A DNA stretch of 64,000 nt from Triticum aestivum (taxonomy: Eukaryota; Streptophyta; Magnoliopsida; Poales; Poaceae), in the NCBI RefSeq assembly GCF_018294505.1, contig NC_057803.1:237614397-237678396 (forward strand), written 5' to 3'. Numbering within the stretch: position 1 is the first letter of the stretch; each line of letters begins with the position of its first letter. This document shows positions 34,857 through 45,894 of the stretch, one piece after another. The notes under the pieces were generated by a model. The model had not been told where the DNA came from. It saw nothing but the letters and a program-made list of their open reading frames with translations, and searched no databases. A program made the translations under genes and the position numbers.

Positions 34857-37800
34857 TGTAACGCCCCGAGACCGACGCTCCAGAAGACTTCCAGTTATTC
34901 CGAGTTTCGCCGTGTGTTTCTTTTGTGCTTGCTCTTTTACTTTTGCATTGCATCATGTCATCATGCCATCATGTCATTAACCTTTGCATCTCAACTCAAC
35001 TAACAAATTGCATAGATGGTTGATCTATTTAAATCGAGGGAAGGGTGACTTCTCTTTATAACATGTCGTCCCAATATTAGGGAGCTATATTAAATATTTC
35101 TTTAATTTGAAAATCACCATAACACACTTGCATATTATCCCAATGCCTTTGTTATCTTAATTCTTGGTTTCCAACCTTGACATATATTCTTTCATCATAT
35201 TCCGGAGCTCCACCAAAAATCCGAACATTTTCGGACCTTCTCAACCCTCACTTCCTATTCAAATCATTTGAATTTAAATCAAATGAGTTTGAATTTAAAT
35301 CTTTCAATCATGGTTTTTTCTATTTTCTTGGAATAAGCACATTTTTGTGAGTCCGGGAAAAATTATCCGCGTGTCCAACTTCTTCCCCAACACCTCCTTC
35401 CTTCTTCTTTTCTTCTTTGTTATTTTTTTCTGTTTTAGAAATATAAGAAAGAGAGAGAGTGCAGCTCTCCCAGACCCCCCCTGTTCCCCCTCAGCCCACC
35501 AAGACCCAGCAGCAGTAGCTGCCAGTTCGGCCCAGGGCCCGGCAGCCTCCTACCCTAGCGCCGTCTAACCCTAGCCCCGATCCCCTCCTCTCGATCCCCT
35601 GGTCTCTCCCTCCTTTCCCCGCTCGCGCCGCCAGAGAGGAGCGAGAGCCTCTCGTTCGATCCCGCAGTGCTGCCACCTCACGCCCGATCCCCTCTCAGCC
35701 TCACCGCGCGCCTCCCTCTACGGCACCAGGCCGCGACCGCGCCTCCTCGCCAAATCCCCGTCGCCCAAGCGCCCGAGGAGAGGAGCTCCTCGAGCACCTG
35801 CGCCCGCAGACGACGTCCTCCGCGCCCAGCAGGAGCCCCGCGCCGTGTGTTCTCTTCATTTTGGCCGGAGCTCGCCGGAGCCCCAGCATCGGTCGTCATC
35901 GAACCTCCTTCCCGCGTCCCCGCCTCTGGTGACCAAGTCTGCCGACAACCTCGACTTCCAGCAACCGTCTTCGTCCGCAGCTAACCGTCTCCCGCTCGTG
36001 CCCGAGGATCGAGCGTCTCCACCTCGTCCACCCCTATTCCCGTCGCTCCACCTCCCGCAAGCCCGACCTCGCACTGCTGCTTCTCTGCTTCGTCCTCTGC
36101 CGCGACCATCTCCTCCCGGACGCCTTGCTGCTGCTGTTGCTGCAAGACCACCACGGCGCCGTCATGGACTCCCTGGTCCGAAGATGACCACGACCGTGCA
36201 TCTCTCCTTGTACCACTTTGGAGTTCGAGACCATCAAGTACCCCGACGCTCATCACCATGCACGACTACAACATCAGGGGAACCACTACCCTCGACTCAG
36301 GGACGCCAAGTACCTCTACGGACCGTGTATGACTACGTGATTTCACCAAGTACCCCTCGGATGTGCCAAGTTCGACTACATGGACCACCAAGTTTCTCTA
36401 CCGATGACTCGAACAACTACGAAACGCCAAACATGTACCTCTACCGTCGCCATGTACCCCTACTTCCACTACGAACGTCCCGAGAACGTCCACTTCCCCT
36501 ACACCGCATCGAACTTGGTCCATTCCGACAACACACGCTTCGAAGGTATAACCCCGAGACGACGCCCGTGAACGAATGTTGCGTGTTGTATGAAATGCTC
36601 GCGTTTGCACCGTGCCCGATGTGTTTCTTGCATGTTACCCGTGGCCATACCGTCGTCTCGTGGGACACCCGGTAACCGGGATCAGCCCACCATCTCTAGT
36701 TGTTCTTCTCCCGCCACACCATCTTTTGCACCGGTATCTCCGTGAGCTACCGGAACCGATATGTTACCGTGGCATCATTTTCGGATTCGTTGCTGTGGCA
36801 CCCCTTTCGTTTGCGCCATGGTGACAAATGCTTCATAATAATGCTCTTGTCAACTTTTAATAATAATTGCATAAAACTTGCTCATGTCATCCGCATCATG
36901 ATAACAACTTCAAGATTGGTTAAAATTGGTGTTGCATTAAATTGCTAATGCATATGGGGATTCACCAGATCTGTGGTTTGTTACATCCCGCCCCATTTAA
37001 ATTGTTTAGATGGTATAGTTTTGTTTCGATTCACCTTTTGCCATGCTGACAACATTTAATATTGTTGGGTACATAAATGAGATCGAACTAAATAACTTGC
37101 CATGGTGTTTCATCAATATGCAACTCGTTGCATATTGAGCTCCACTTAATTTGTAGGGTTGCTTGTGCATTTTTCCATGCCATGCCTCATTAAACCGGAC
37201 ATGCATCTTACTTGTTTGCGCACCATGCCATGCTTATGTGGTGGTTGTTTACCATGATTGTTTGCTCCTTTCCGGTGTTGCTTCTTCGGGTTGGTTTCGA
37301 TAACGTCGCGTTTGTGAGGACCCGTTCGACTACGCCCGTTTGTCTTCTTCATGGACTTGTTCTTCTTCCTTGCGGGATTTTAGGCAAGATGATCATACCC
37401 TCGAAATCACTACTATCTTTGCTTTGCTAGATGCTCGCTCTTTTGCTATGCCTATGCTGCGATACCTACCACTTGCTTATCATGTCTCCTATATTGTTGA
37501 ACCAAGCCTCTAACCCACCTTGTCCTAGCAAACCGTTGTTTGGGTATGTTACCGCTCTGCTCAGCCCCTCTTATAGTGTTGTTAGTTGCAGGTGAAGATT
37601 GAAGTTTGTTCCTTGTTGGAACATGGAGATGTTGTTCCTTGTTGGAACATGTGTACTTGTTGGGATATCACAATATATCTTATTTTAATTAATGCATCTA
37701 TATACTTGGTAAATGGTGGAAGGCTCGGCCTTATGCCTGGTGTTTTGTTCCACTCTTGCCGCCCTAGTTTCCGTCATATCGGTGTTATGTTCCCGAATTT

Positions 37801-39033
37801 TGCGTTCCTTACGCGGTTGGGTAATAATGGGAACCCCTTGACAGTTCGCCTTAAGTAAAGCTCTTCCAGCAATGACCAACATTGGTTTTACCATTTGCCA
37901 CCTATCCTGTTCTTTTCCCTTGGGAGTCGCACTCCTGAGGGTCATCATTATTTTACCCCCCCCCCCCTGGCCAGTGCTCCTCTGAGTGTTGGTCCAACTG
38001 AGCGATGTCCGAGGCTACCAGGGGCAACTCTGGGCTGGCTTACCCGACGTCTTGCTCATCCGGTGTGCCCTGAGAACGAGATATGTGCAGCTCCTATCGG
38101 GATTTGTCGGCACATCTGGGTGGTGTTGCTGGTTTAGTTTTACCCTGTTGAAATGTCTTGTTGTACCGGGATACCGAGTCTGATCGGAACGTCTCGGGAG
38201 GAGGTCTATTCCTCCGTTGACCGTGAGAGCTTGTCATGGGCTAAGTTGGGACACCCCTGTAGGGATTTGAACTTTTTAAAGCCGTGCCCGCGGTTATGGG
38301 CAGATGGGAATTTGTTAATGTCCGGTTGTAGATAACTTGAACCTTAACTTAATTAAAATGAGTCAACTGCGTGAGTTACCATGATGGTCTCTTTCCGGCG
38401 GAGTCCGGGAAGTGAACACGGTGTTGGAGTTATGCTTGACGTAGGTTGTTTTAGGATCACTTCTTGATCATACTTTTATCGACCGTGCTTTGCCTTCTCT
38501 TCTCGCTCTCATTTGCGTATGTTAGCCACCATATATGCTACTCACTTGCTGCAGCTTCACCTCATACCTTTTACCTTACCCATAAGCTTAAATAGTCTTG
38601 ATCGCGAGGGTGCGAGATTGTTGAGTCCCCGTGGCTCACAGATACTTCCAAAACCAGCTTGCAGGTGCTGATGATGCCATTCCAGGTGACGCAACCAAGC
38701 TCAGGAGGAGCTCGATGAAGATCTTGTCCTTTGTGTTGTTCCGTTCTAGTGGATCAGTAGTGGAGCCCAGTTGGGATTGATCGGGGACCTTTGTCGCATT
38801 TGGGGTTCTACTTTTATTTTGGTTCCGTAGTCGGACCTTGAGTGTATTTGGATGATGTAATGCTTTATTCTTGTAATTGTGTGAAGTGGCGATTGTAAGC
38901 CAACTATGTATCTCTTTCCCTTATGTATTACATGGGTTGTGTGAAGATTACTTGCGACATTGCTTTCAATGCGGTTATGCCTCTAAGTCGTGCTTCGACA
39001 TGTAGGAGATATAGCCGCATCGAGGGCGTTACA
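34857..39033 (+). repeat. L4 3' LTR
   Basis: Complete 4177-bp LTR. AT-rich start, GC/pyrimidine-rich block (about 35455-36170), minisatellite-like stretch (36219-36560), then AT-rich sequence. A 276-codon frame (35845-36675) crosses the GC block and the minisatellite but is broken in the 5' LTR and in R3, so it is not called as a gene. Confidence 0.92.
36219..36560 (+). repeat. Degenerate minisatellite in L4 3' LTR
   Basis: Units such as GCCAAGTAC, ACCAAGTAC, GCCAAGTTC and ACCAAGTTT start at 36305, 36345, 36365 and 36387, with a more diverged GCCAAACAT at 36426. Spacings are near 20 or 40. Confidence 0.5.
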
Positions 39034-39038
39034 TAGTT

Positions 39039-39463
39039 ATATGATCCAATTATGTTATTATTGTTGAGAGAACTTGCACTAGTGAAAGTATGAACCCTAG
39101 GCCTTGTTTCAACGCATTGCAATACCGTTTGTGCTCACTTTTATCATTAGTTACCTTGCTTTTTTTATATTTTCAGATTACAAAAACCTTTATCTACCAT
39201 CCATATACCACTTGTTTCACCATCTCTTCACCGAACTAGTGCACCTATACAATTTACCATTGTATTGGGTGTGTTGGGGACACAAGAGACTCTTTGTTAT
39301 TTGGTTGCAGGGTTGCTTGAGAGAGACCATCTTCATCCTACGCCCCCCACAAATTGATAAACCTTAGGTCATCCACTTGAGGGGAATTTTCTACTTTCCT
39401 ACAAACCTATGCACTTGGAGGCCCAACAACTTCTACAAGAAGAAGGTTGTGTATTAGACATCA
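39039..39463 (+). repeat. L3 5' LTR, right part
   Basis: The last 425 bp of the L3 5' LTR, after the second TAGTT (39034-39038), ending TTAGACATCA. It aligns with 44474-44898 of the 3' LTR. Confidence 0.9.
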
Positions 39464-39473
39464 AGCTCTTTTC

Positions 39474-39491
39474 TGGCGCCGTTGCCGGGGA
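39474..39491 (+). other. PBS of L3 (Asp tRNA type)
   Basis: TGGCGCCGTTGCCGGGGA lies ten bases after the LTR end and matches the complement of the 3' end of plant Asp tRNA. Confidence 0.85.
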
Positions 39492-39590
39492 GGTTAGCGC
39501 TTGAAGGTATATATTTAGATCTTGCAACCGAATCTTTTTGTTTCTTGTTTTAGGACTAGTTTAATTTATAAAATAAAACTACAAAAAAAT

Positions 39591-40460
39591 ATGGAATTGA
39601 GTTTGCCTCATACGCTTCATCTTTTTAATATCATTCGTGAGTATGATGGAAAGGAAAATTGTGCCAAAGTGTTAGAAGAAGAATGCATTATAATGTTTGG
39701 CACTAGATCCTTGTATGATGATCATGATTGCAATGTAGTTAATATTAGTTCTTTGAATATCCATGATGCTAATGATATGCAAAGCCACAAGCTTGGGGAA
39801 GCTATGTTTGATGAAGATGATATTTTTTGTCCCCCAAGTTTTGATGAGCAAATTTATTATGATGAAAGTATGCCTCCTATTTATGATAATTATATGGATG
39901 AAAGTGGATTTGGAGAGTTCATGACTTTATTTTGTGATGAATCCACTATTTCGGAAGAGGTTCCAATTGATTATGAGAACAAAGTTTCTATCTATGATGA
40001 TTATTTTGATGACTTGTATGCTATAAAGAATAATGATATCCATGAAACTTGTCATCATGATTATAGTTTTCAATTGGATTGTGCCTCACATGATAGTTAT
40101 TTTGTTGAGTTTGCTCCCACTACTATTCATGAGAAGAAATTTTCTTATGTGGAGAGTAATAAAAATTCTATGCTTATGTATCATGAAAATAATGCTTTAT
40201 GTGATAGCTATATTGTTGAATTCATTCATGATTATACTGAAATTTATTATGAGAGAGGAATATATGCTTGTAGGAATTGCAATAATATCAAGTTTCCTCT
40301 CTATGTGTTGAAAACCTTGAAGTTATGCTTGTATTGCCTTCCTATGCTAGTTGATTATTGTTCCCATAAGATGTTTGCTCACAAAATCCCTATGAATAGG
40401 AAGTGGGTTAGGATTAAATGTGTTAGTCATATTCTTCATGATGCTCTCTTTATGTGTTAA
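39591..40460 (+). CDS. Element-encoded hypothetical protein of L3
   Basis: A 289-residue open frame. The ATG at 39591 is preferred because the sequence from MELSLPHTLHLFN on looks coding; the frame stays open upstream to 39522, within 31 bp of the PBS. The protein is acidic and rich in Asp, Tyr, His and Asn, with blocks like YDDHDCN, EDDIFCPPSFDEQIYYDE and YDDYFDDLYAIKN. The C-terminal third is more hydrophobic (VLKTLKLCLYCLPMLV) and ends in a basic stretch. It has no gag, zinc knuckle, protease, RT or integrase motif. I recall similar proteins from many Triticeae non-autonomous elements, without known function. It is the only intact gene-like frame of L3 and follows the PBS directly, the position gag usually takes. 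Confidence 0.7.
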   Translation: MELSLPHTLHLFNIIREYDGKENCAKVLEEECIIMFGTRSLYDDHDCNVVNISSLNIHDANDMQSHKLGEAMFDEDDIFCPPSFDEQIYYDESMPPIYDNYMDESGFGEFMTLFCDESTISEEVPIDYENKVSIYDDYFDDLYAIKNNDIHETCHHDYSFQLDCASHDSYFVEFAPTTIHEKKFSYVESNKNSMLMYHENNALCDSYIVEFIHDYTEIYYERGIYACRNCNNIKFPLYVLKTLKLCLYCLPMLVDYCSHKMFAHKIPMNRKWVRIKCVSHILHDALFMC

Positions 40461-43206
40461 TTCTTGTCTGTTAAGTGAGCACCATTGAAATCATCATGCC
40501 TAGCTAGGGGCGTTAAACGATAGCGCTTGTTGGGAGGCAACCCAACTTTATTTTTGTTGCTTGCTTTTTGTTCCTGTTTACTAATAACTAATTCATCTAG
40601 CCTCTGTTTAGATGTGGGTTTATGCTTTTAATTAGTGTTGTGCCAAGTAGAACCATTGGGAAGACTTGGGGAAAGTCTTGTTGATCTTGCTGTAAAAAGC
40701 AGAAACTTTGGCGCTCACGAGAATTGCTGCCATTTTTTATTGGGGAGTGATATTTAGTTAATTCTTACTTTAGATGATTATTAGATAAATTACTCACGTT
40801 CAGCAATTTATTTTAGAATTTTTGGGGTTACAGAAGTTTGCGTTAGTTACAGATTACTACGGACTTTTCTGTTTTTGACAGATTCTGTTTTTCATGTGTT
40901 GTTTACTTATTTTGATGAATCTATGGCTAGTAAAAGAGTTTATAAACCATAGAGAAGTTGGAATACAGTAGGTTTAACACCAATATAAATAAATAATGAT
41001 TCATTACAGTACCTTGAAGTGGTGTTTTTTTTTCTTTCGCTAACGGAGCTTACGAGCTTTCTGTTAAGTTTTGTGTTGTGAAGTTTTCATGTTTTGGGTA
41101 AAGATTCGATGGAGTATGGAACAAGGAGTGGGAAGAGCCTAATATTGGGGATTCCCAAGGCACCCCAAGGTAATATTAAAGTACAACCAAGAGCCTAAGC
41201 TTGGGGATTCCCCAGAAGGAACCCCCTCTTTCGTCTTCGTTCATCGGTAACTTTACTTGGAGCTATATTTTTATTTACCACATGATATGTGTTTTGCTTG
41301 GAGCGTCAATTTATTTTGTTAGGATTTGCTTGCTGTTTGAATAAAATACCAAGATCTGAAATTATTTAATGTTAGAGAGTCTTCATATAGTTGCATAATT
41401 ATTCGACTACTCATTGATCTTCACTTATATCTTTCGGAGTAGTTTGTTGTTGCTCTAGTGCTTCACTTATATCTTTTTAGAGCAAGGCGGTGGTTTTATT
41501 TTGAAGAAATAGATGAACTCTCATGCTTCACTTATATTATTTAGAGAGTCTTTAGAACAGCATGGTAGTTTGCTTTAGTTATGAATTTAGTCCTAATATG
41601 ATGGGCATCCAAGAGGGATATAATAAAAACTTTCATATGAAGTGCATTGAATACTAAGAGAAGTTTGATACTTGATAATTGTTTCGAGATATGGAGATGG
41701 TGATATTAGAGTCATGCTAGTTGAGTAGTTGTGAATTTGAGAAATACTTGTGTTGAAGTTTGTGATTCCCGTAGCATGCACGTATGGTGAACCATTATGT
41801 GACGAAGTCGGAGCATGATTTATTTATTGATTGTCTTCCTTATGAGTGGCGGTCGGGGATGAGCGATGGTCTTTTCCTACCAATCTATCCCCCTAGGAGC
41901 ATGCGTGTAATACTTTGTTTCGATAACTAATAGATTTTTGCAATAAGTATGTGAGTTCTTTATGACTAATGTTGAGTCCATGGATTATACGCACTCTCAC
42001 CCTTCCACCATTGCTAGCCTCTCTAGTACCGCGCAACTTTCGCTGGTACCATAAACCCACCATACCTTCTTCAAAACAGCCACCATAACTACCTATTATG
42101 GCATTTCCATAGCCATTCCGAGATATATTTCCATGCAACTTTCCACCGTTCCGTTTACTATGATACGCTCCATCTGTCATATTGCTTTGCATGATCATGT
42201 AGTTGACATCGTATTTGTGGCAAAGCCACCGTTCATAATTCTTCCATACATGTCAATCTTGATTCATTGCACATCCCGGTACACCGCCGGAGGCATTCAT
42301 ATAGAGTCATACTTTGTTCTAGTATTGAGTTGTAATCATTGAGTTGTAAATAAATAGAAGTGTGATGATCATCATTAATAGATCATGGTCCCAAAAAAGG
42401 CCAAATAAAGGAAACGCCAAATAAAAAAATAAAAAAAGGGACAATGCTACTATCCTTTTTCCACACTTGTGCTTCAAAGTAGCACCATGATCTTCATGAT
42501 AGAGAGTCTCCTATGATATCACTTTCATATACTAGTGGGAATTTTTCATTATAGAACTTGGCTTGTATATTCCAATGATGGGCTTCCTCAAAATGCCCAA
42601 GTCTTCATGAGCAAGCAAGTGGGATGCACACCCACTTAGTTCTTTTTGTTGAGATTTGAGATACTTATAGCTCTAGTGCATCCATTGCATGCCAATCCCT
42701 ACACACTCACATCGATATCTATTAATGGGAATATCCATAGCCCTTTGATACGCCTACTTGATGTGAGACTATCTTCTCCCTTTTTGTCTTCTCCACAACC
42801 ACCATTCTATTCCACCTATAGTGTTATATCCATGACTCATGCTCATATATTGCATGAAGATTGAAAAAGTTTGAGAACATCAAAAGTATGAAACAATTGC
42901 TTGGCTTGTCATCGGGGTTGTGCATGATTTAAATATGTTGTGTGGTGAAGATGGAGCATAGCCAGACTATACGATTTTGTAGGGACAACTTTCTTTGGCC
43001 ATGTTATTTTGAGAAGACATAATTACTTTGATAGTATGCTTGAAGTATTATTATTTTTATGTCAATATTAAAATTTTGTCTTGAATCTTATGGATCTGAA
43101 TATTCTTGCCAAAATGAAGAGAATTACTTAGAGAAATATGTTAGGTAGCATTCCACATCAAAAATTCTGTTTTTATCATTTAGCTACTCGAGGACGAGCA
43201 GGAATT
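40461..43206 (+). other. L3 internal domain, non-coding 3' part
   Basis: AT-rich and without long frames. It contains two copies of an AGCCTAA..TGGGGATTCCC block (near 41135 and 41190), repeats of CTTCACTTATAT, and an A-rich stretch (about 42395-42445). It ends with GAGGACGAGCAGGAATTAAGC just before the PPT, a 3' end typical of this type of Triticeae element. Confidence 0.65.
41418..41550 (+). repeat. Imperfect short repeat cluster in L3
   Basis: CTTCACTTATAT recurs at about 41419, 41461 and 41526, each followed by a TTAGAG- or CGGAG-type sequence. It is a diverged tandem array of three units with unequal spacing. Confidence 0.5.
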
Positions 43207-43220
43207 AAGCTTGGGGGTGT
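43207..43220 (+). other. PPT of L3
   Basis: AAGCTTGGGGGTGT directly precedes the 3' LTR start at 43221. Confidence 0.8.
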
Positions 43221-44898
43221 TGATACGTCTCCAACGTATCTACAATTATTGATTGTTCCATGCTATTATATTATCTGTTTTGGATGTTTATGGGATTTAT
43301 TATGCACTTTTATATTATTTTTGGGACTAACCTATTAACCTAGAGCCCAGTGCCAGTTTTCTGTTTTTTCCTTGTTTTAGAGTATCGCAGAAAAGGAAAA
43401 TCAAACAGAGTCCAATTGATATGAAACTTCACGGAACTTATTTTTGAACCAGAAGAAGCCCACGGAGTATCGGAGATGGACCAGGAGAGTCCCGGGCTGC
43501 CCACGAGGGTGGGGGCGTGCCCACCCCCTGGGCGCGCCCCCTGCCTCGTGGACAGCCCGGAGATCCACCGACGTACTTCTTCCTCCTATATATACCCATA
43601 TACCCTAAAAACTTCGGGGAGCATAATAGATCGGGAGTTTCACCGCCAGAAGACTCCATAGCCACCGAAAACCAATCTAGACCCGCTTCGGCACCCTGCC
43701 GGAGGGGGAATCCCTCTGCGGTGGTCATTTTCATCATCCCGGTGCTCTCCATGACGAGGAGGAAGTAGTTCTCCCTCGGGGCTGAGGGTATGTACTAGTA
43801 GCTATGTGTTTGATCTCTCTCTCTCATGTTCTTGAGGTGGTACGATCTTGATGTATCGCGAGCTTTGCTATTATAGTTGGATCTTATGATGTTTCTCCCC
43901 CTCTACTCTCTTGTAATGGATTGAGTTTTCCCTTTGAAGTTATATTATCGGATTGAGTCTTTAAGGATTTGAGAACACTTGATGTATGTCTTGTTGTGCT
44001 TATCTGTGGTGACAATGGGATATCACGTGATCCACTTGATGTATGTTTTGGTGATCAACTTGCGGGTTCCGCCCATGAACCTATGCATAGGGGTTGGCAC
44101 ACATTTTCGTCTTGACTCTCCGGTAGAAACTTTGGGGCACTCTTTGAAGTACTTTGTGTTGGTTGAATAGATGAATCTAAGATTGTGTGATGCATATTGT
44201 ATAATCATACCCACAGATACTTGAGGTGACATTGCAGTATCTAGGTGACGTTAGGGTTTTTATTGATTTGTGTCTTAAGGTGTTATTCTAGTATGAACTC
44301 TATGATAGATTGAACGGAAAGAATAGCTTCATGTTATTTTACTACGGACTCTTGAATAGATCAATCAGAAAGGATAACTTTGAGGTGGTTTTGTACCCTA
44401 CAATAATCTCTTCGTTTGTTCTCTGCTATTAGTGACTTCGGAGTGACTCTTTGTTGCATGTTGAGGGATAGTTATATAATCCAATTATGTTATTATTGTT
44501 GAGACAACTTGCACTAGTGAAAGTACGAACCCTAAGCCTTGTTTCAACGCATTGCAATACCGTTTGTGCTCACTTTTATCATTAGTTACCTTGCTGTTTT
44601 TATTTTTTCAGATTACAAAAACTTTTATCTACCATCCATATACCACTTGTTTCACCATCTCTTCGCCGAACTAGTGCACCTATACAATTTACCATTGTAT
44701 TGGGTGTGTTGGGGACACAAGAGACTCTTTGTTATTTGGTTGCAGGGTTGCTTGAGAGAGACCATCTTCATCCTACGCCTCCCAAGGATTGATAAACCTT
44801 AGGTCATCAACTTGAGGGAAATTTTCTACTGTCCTACAAACCTCTGCACTTGGAGGCCCAACAACGTCTACAAGAAGAAGGTTGTGTAGTTGACATGA
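43221..44898 (+). repeat. L3 3' LTR
   Basis: 1678-bp LTR, TGATACGTC to GACATGA; the last bases should be TCA as in the 5' LTR, so one point change is inferred. It has neither the 196-bp insertion nor L4 and so shows both empty sites (CTTCGGA near 44437 and GATAGTTATAT near 44467). TATA box at 43585-43594. Confidence 0.92.
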
Positions 44899-45894
44899 CG
44901 GCCCCATTCACGTCACCTCCTGGGGTCGTTGGTGCTTGGCCTCCTCGTGCGATAGCCTCAGGTAATCATTTCGGTGCAGGTTGTCTAACCATCTCGCAGG
45001 ACCGCCACAGCCATCAAGAATCAAGACCAGGCACAACCCGCCTTGAGGTAGGGCCTCGTGAGTCCCGCGCTAGCTCACGAATGCCCAGATACACCTCCTC
45101 CAGCCCTGCCATGCAAGCCACGTGTCAGGGCGGGGCTGTACATGCCCCGGGGGCTCCACATAGAGGGAGCCCCCTCCCACGTACCAGTGGAAGCACCATG
45201 CTCCGTGTTGGCAGTCGACACTACCGAAGAGCGGCTATGCCCGTGCAAATGCGGAAGCGCCATGGTCCGTCCTGGTGATAAACAACAAAGGGCGGACTCA
45301 TGGCCGTACCAACCTCAGGGAGCCTCCAGGCTCGGTGTCTAGCCTCATCGCAACACCTCCCCTTGGGAGAGTCGCGCGAGGGGGCTAGGCACGGGGGGTC
45401 CGCTCGGGTCAAGCCCAAGCATACGCCACCCTGCCAGGTCCCTCGGACCTGGTCGTCGCGCGCCCTCCCAAGCGGAGCTAAGGTACGAAGGTCGTTTGAA
45501 CGTCAAGGGGGACTCCTGAGCATCGCGACTCAGGAGCCTAACTCACCATGTAGCCCCTCACTCCTTTGTCCGTCCTGGTGATCCGGTCGGCCCAATGGCG
45601 GCTGAGGTATGCGCGGGATTGGGCTCTGCCGACGTAGAACATAAAGCAAATGGGAAGGAAAACGCAAAATCTCAAAGAAAATATTACAAGACATATTGTT
45701 CTCCGAATATCAAACACAAGTTTAAACGCCTCCACGAGGCATGCTACATGCTGCAGGAGTTTCAACAGGAAAGGAGCTGCAAGCCAGTCATCCCTGGACA
45801 CCGCTGGCACCCGCAAGAGGCGCCCCCTCCTAGGTGGCGTCGCCTTCACCTGTACCATCGGTCGAAGGGACGGGGGCGAAGGCGTCGAACCTCT
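44899..45894. other. L2 internal region between L3 and the antisense gene
   Basis: GC-rich, no supported gene. A stretch around 45130-45190 (GGGCTGTACATGCCCC and GGGGGCTCC) has a diverged counterpart in L1 at 50050-50130, which shows that L1 and L2 are related elements with the same 3' layout. Confidence 0.5.

Larger units (their letters stand above)
2742..39033 (+). mobile_element. L4: long-LTR non-autonomous element (LARD/Sukkula-like), split by L5
   Basis: It starts TGTAACGCCCCGAGACC and ends GAGGGCGTTACA, with a perfect TSD TAGTT at 2737-2741 and 39034-39038. Without L5 it is about 11.8 kb: 5' LTR about 4.15 kb, internal 3502 bp, 3' LTR 4177 bp. The initiator-Met type PBS is at 31358-31370 and a PPT lies just before the 3' LTR. 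The internal domain has no recognisable gag or pol. LTRs above 4 kb with a 3.5-kb non-coding internal domain match the LARD class known from barley. The last 25 bp of the LTR also resemble the Sukkula LTR end as I remember it, a recollection that needs checking. Confidence 0.9.
1283..44898 (+). mobile_element. L3: non-autonomous LTR retrotransposon (TGATACGTCTCC family), split by L4
   Basis: The element starts TGATACGTCTCCAAC at 1283, and the same sequence opens its 3' LTR at 43221. Flanking 5-mers CGGCA (1278-1282) and CGGCC (44899-44903) form a TSD with one mismatch. Without the nested L4 it is about 7.3 kb: LTRs of about 1.68 kb and a 3757-bp internal domain that holds one ORF but no gag, protease, RT or integrase. 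It would need proteins from another element to move. LTRs of this type are very common in wheat and its relatives; I do not assign a family name. By eye, the first 290 bp of its two LTRs differ at about 5-6% of sites, more than the LTR pairs of the elements nested inside it. Confidence 0.9.

Noticed and set aside
35845..36675. 276-codon frame in the L4 3' LTR
   Set aside because: It crosses a GC-rich stretch and a short-period repeat. The 5' LTR copy is broken into shorter frames and R3 does not keep it, so it looks accidental.
44891..44903. A perfect TSD for L3
   Set aside because: The pair is CGGCA/CGGCC, one mismatch, and the 3' LTR ends TGA instead of TCA. I accept the border but not a perfect duplication.
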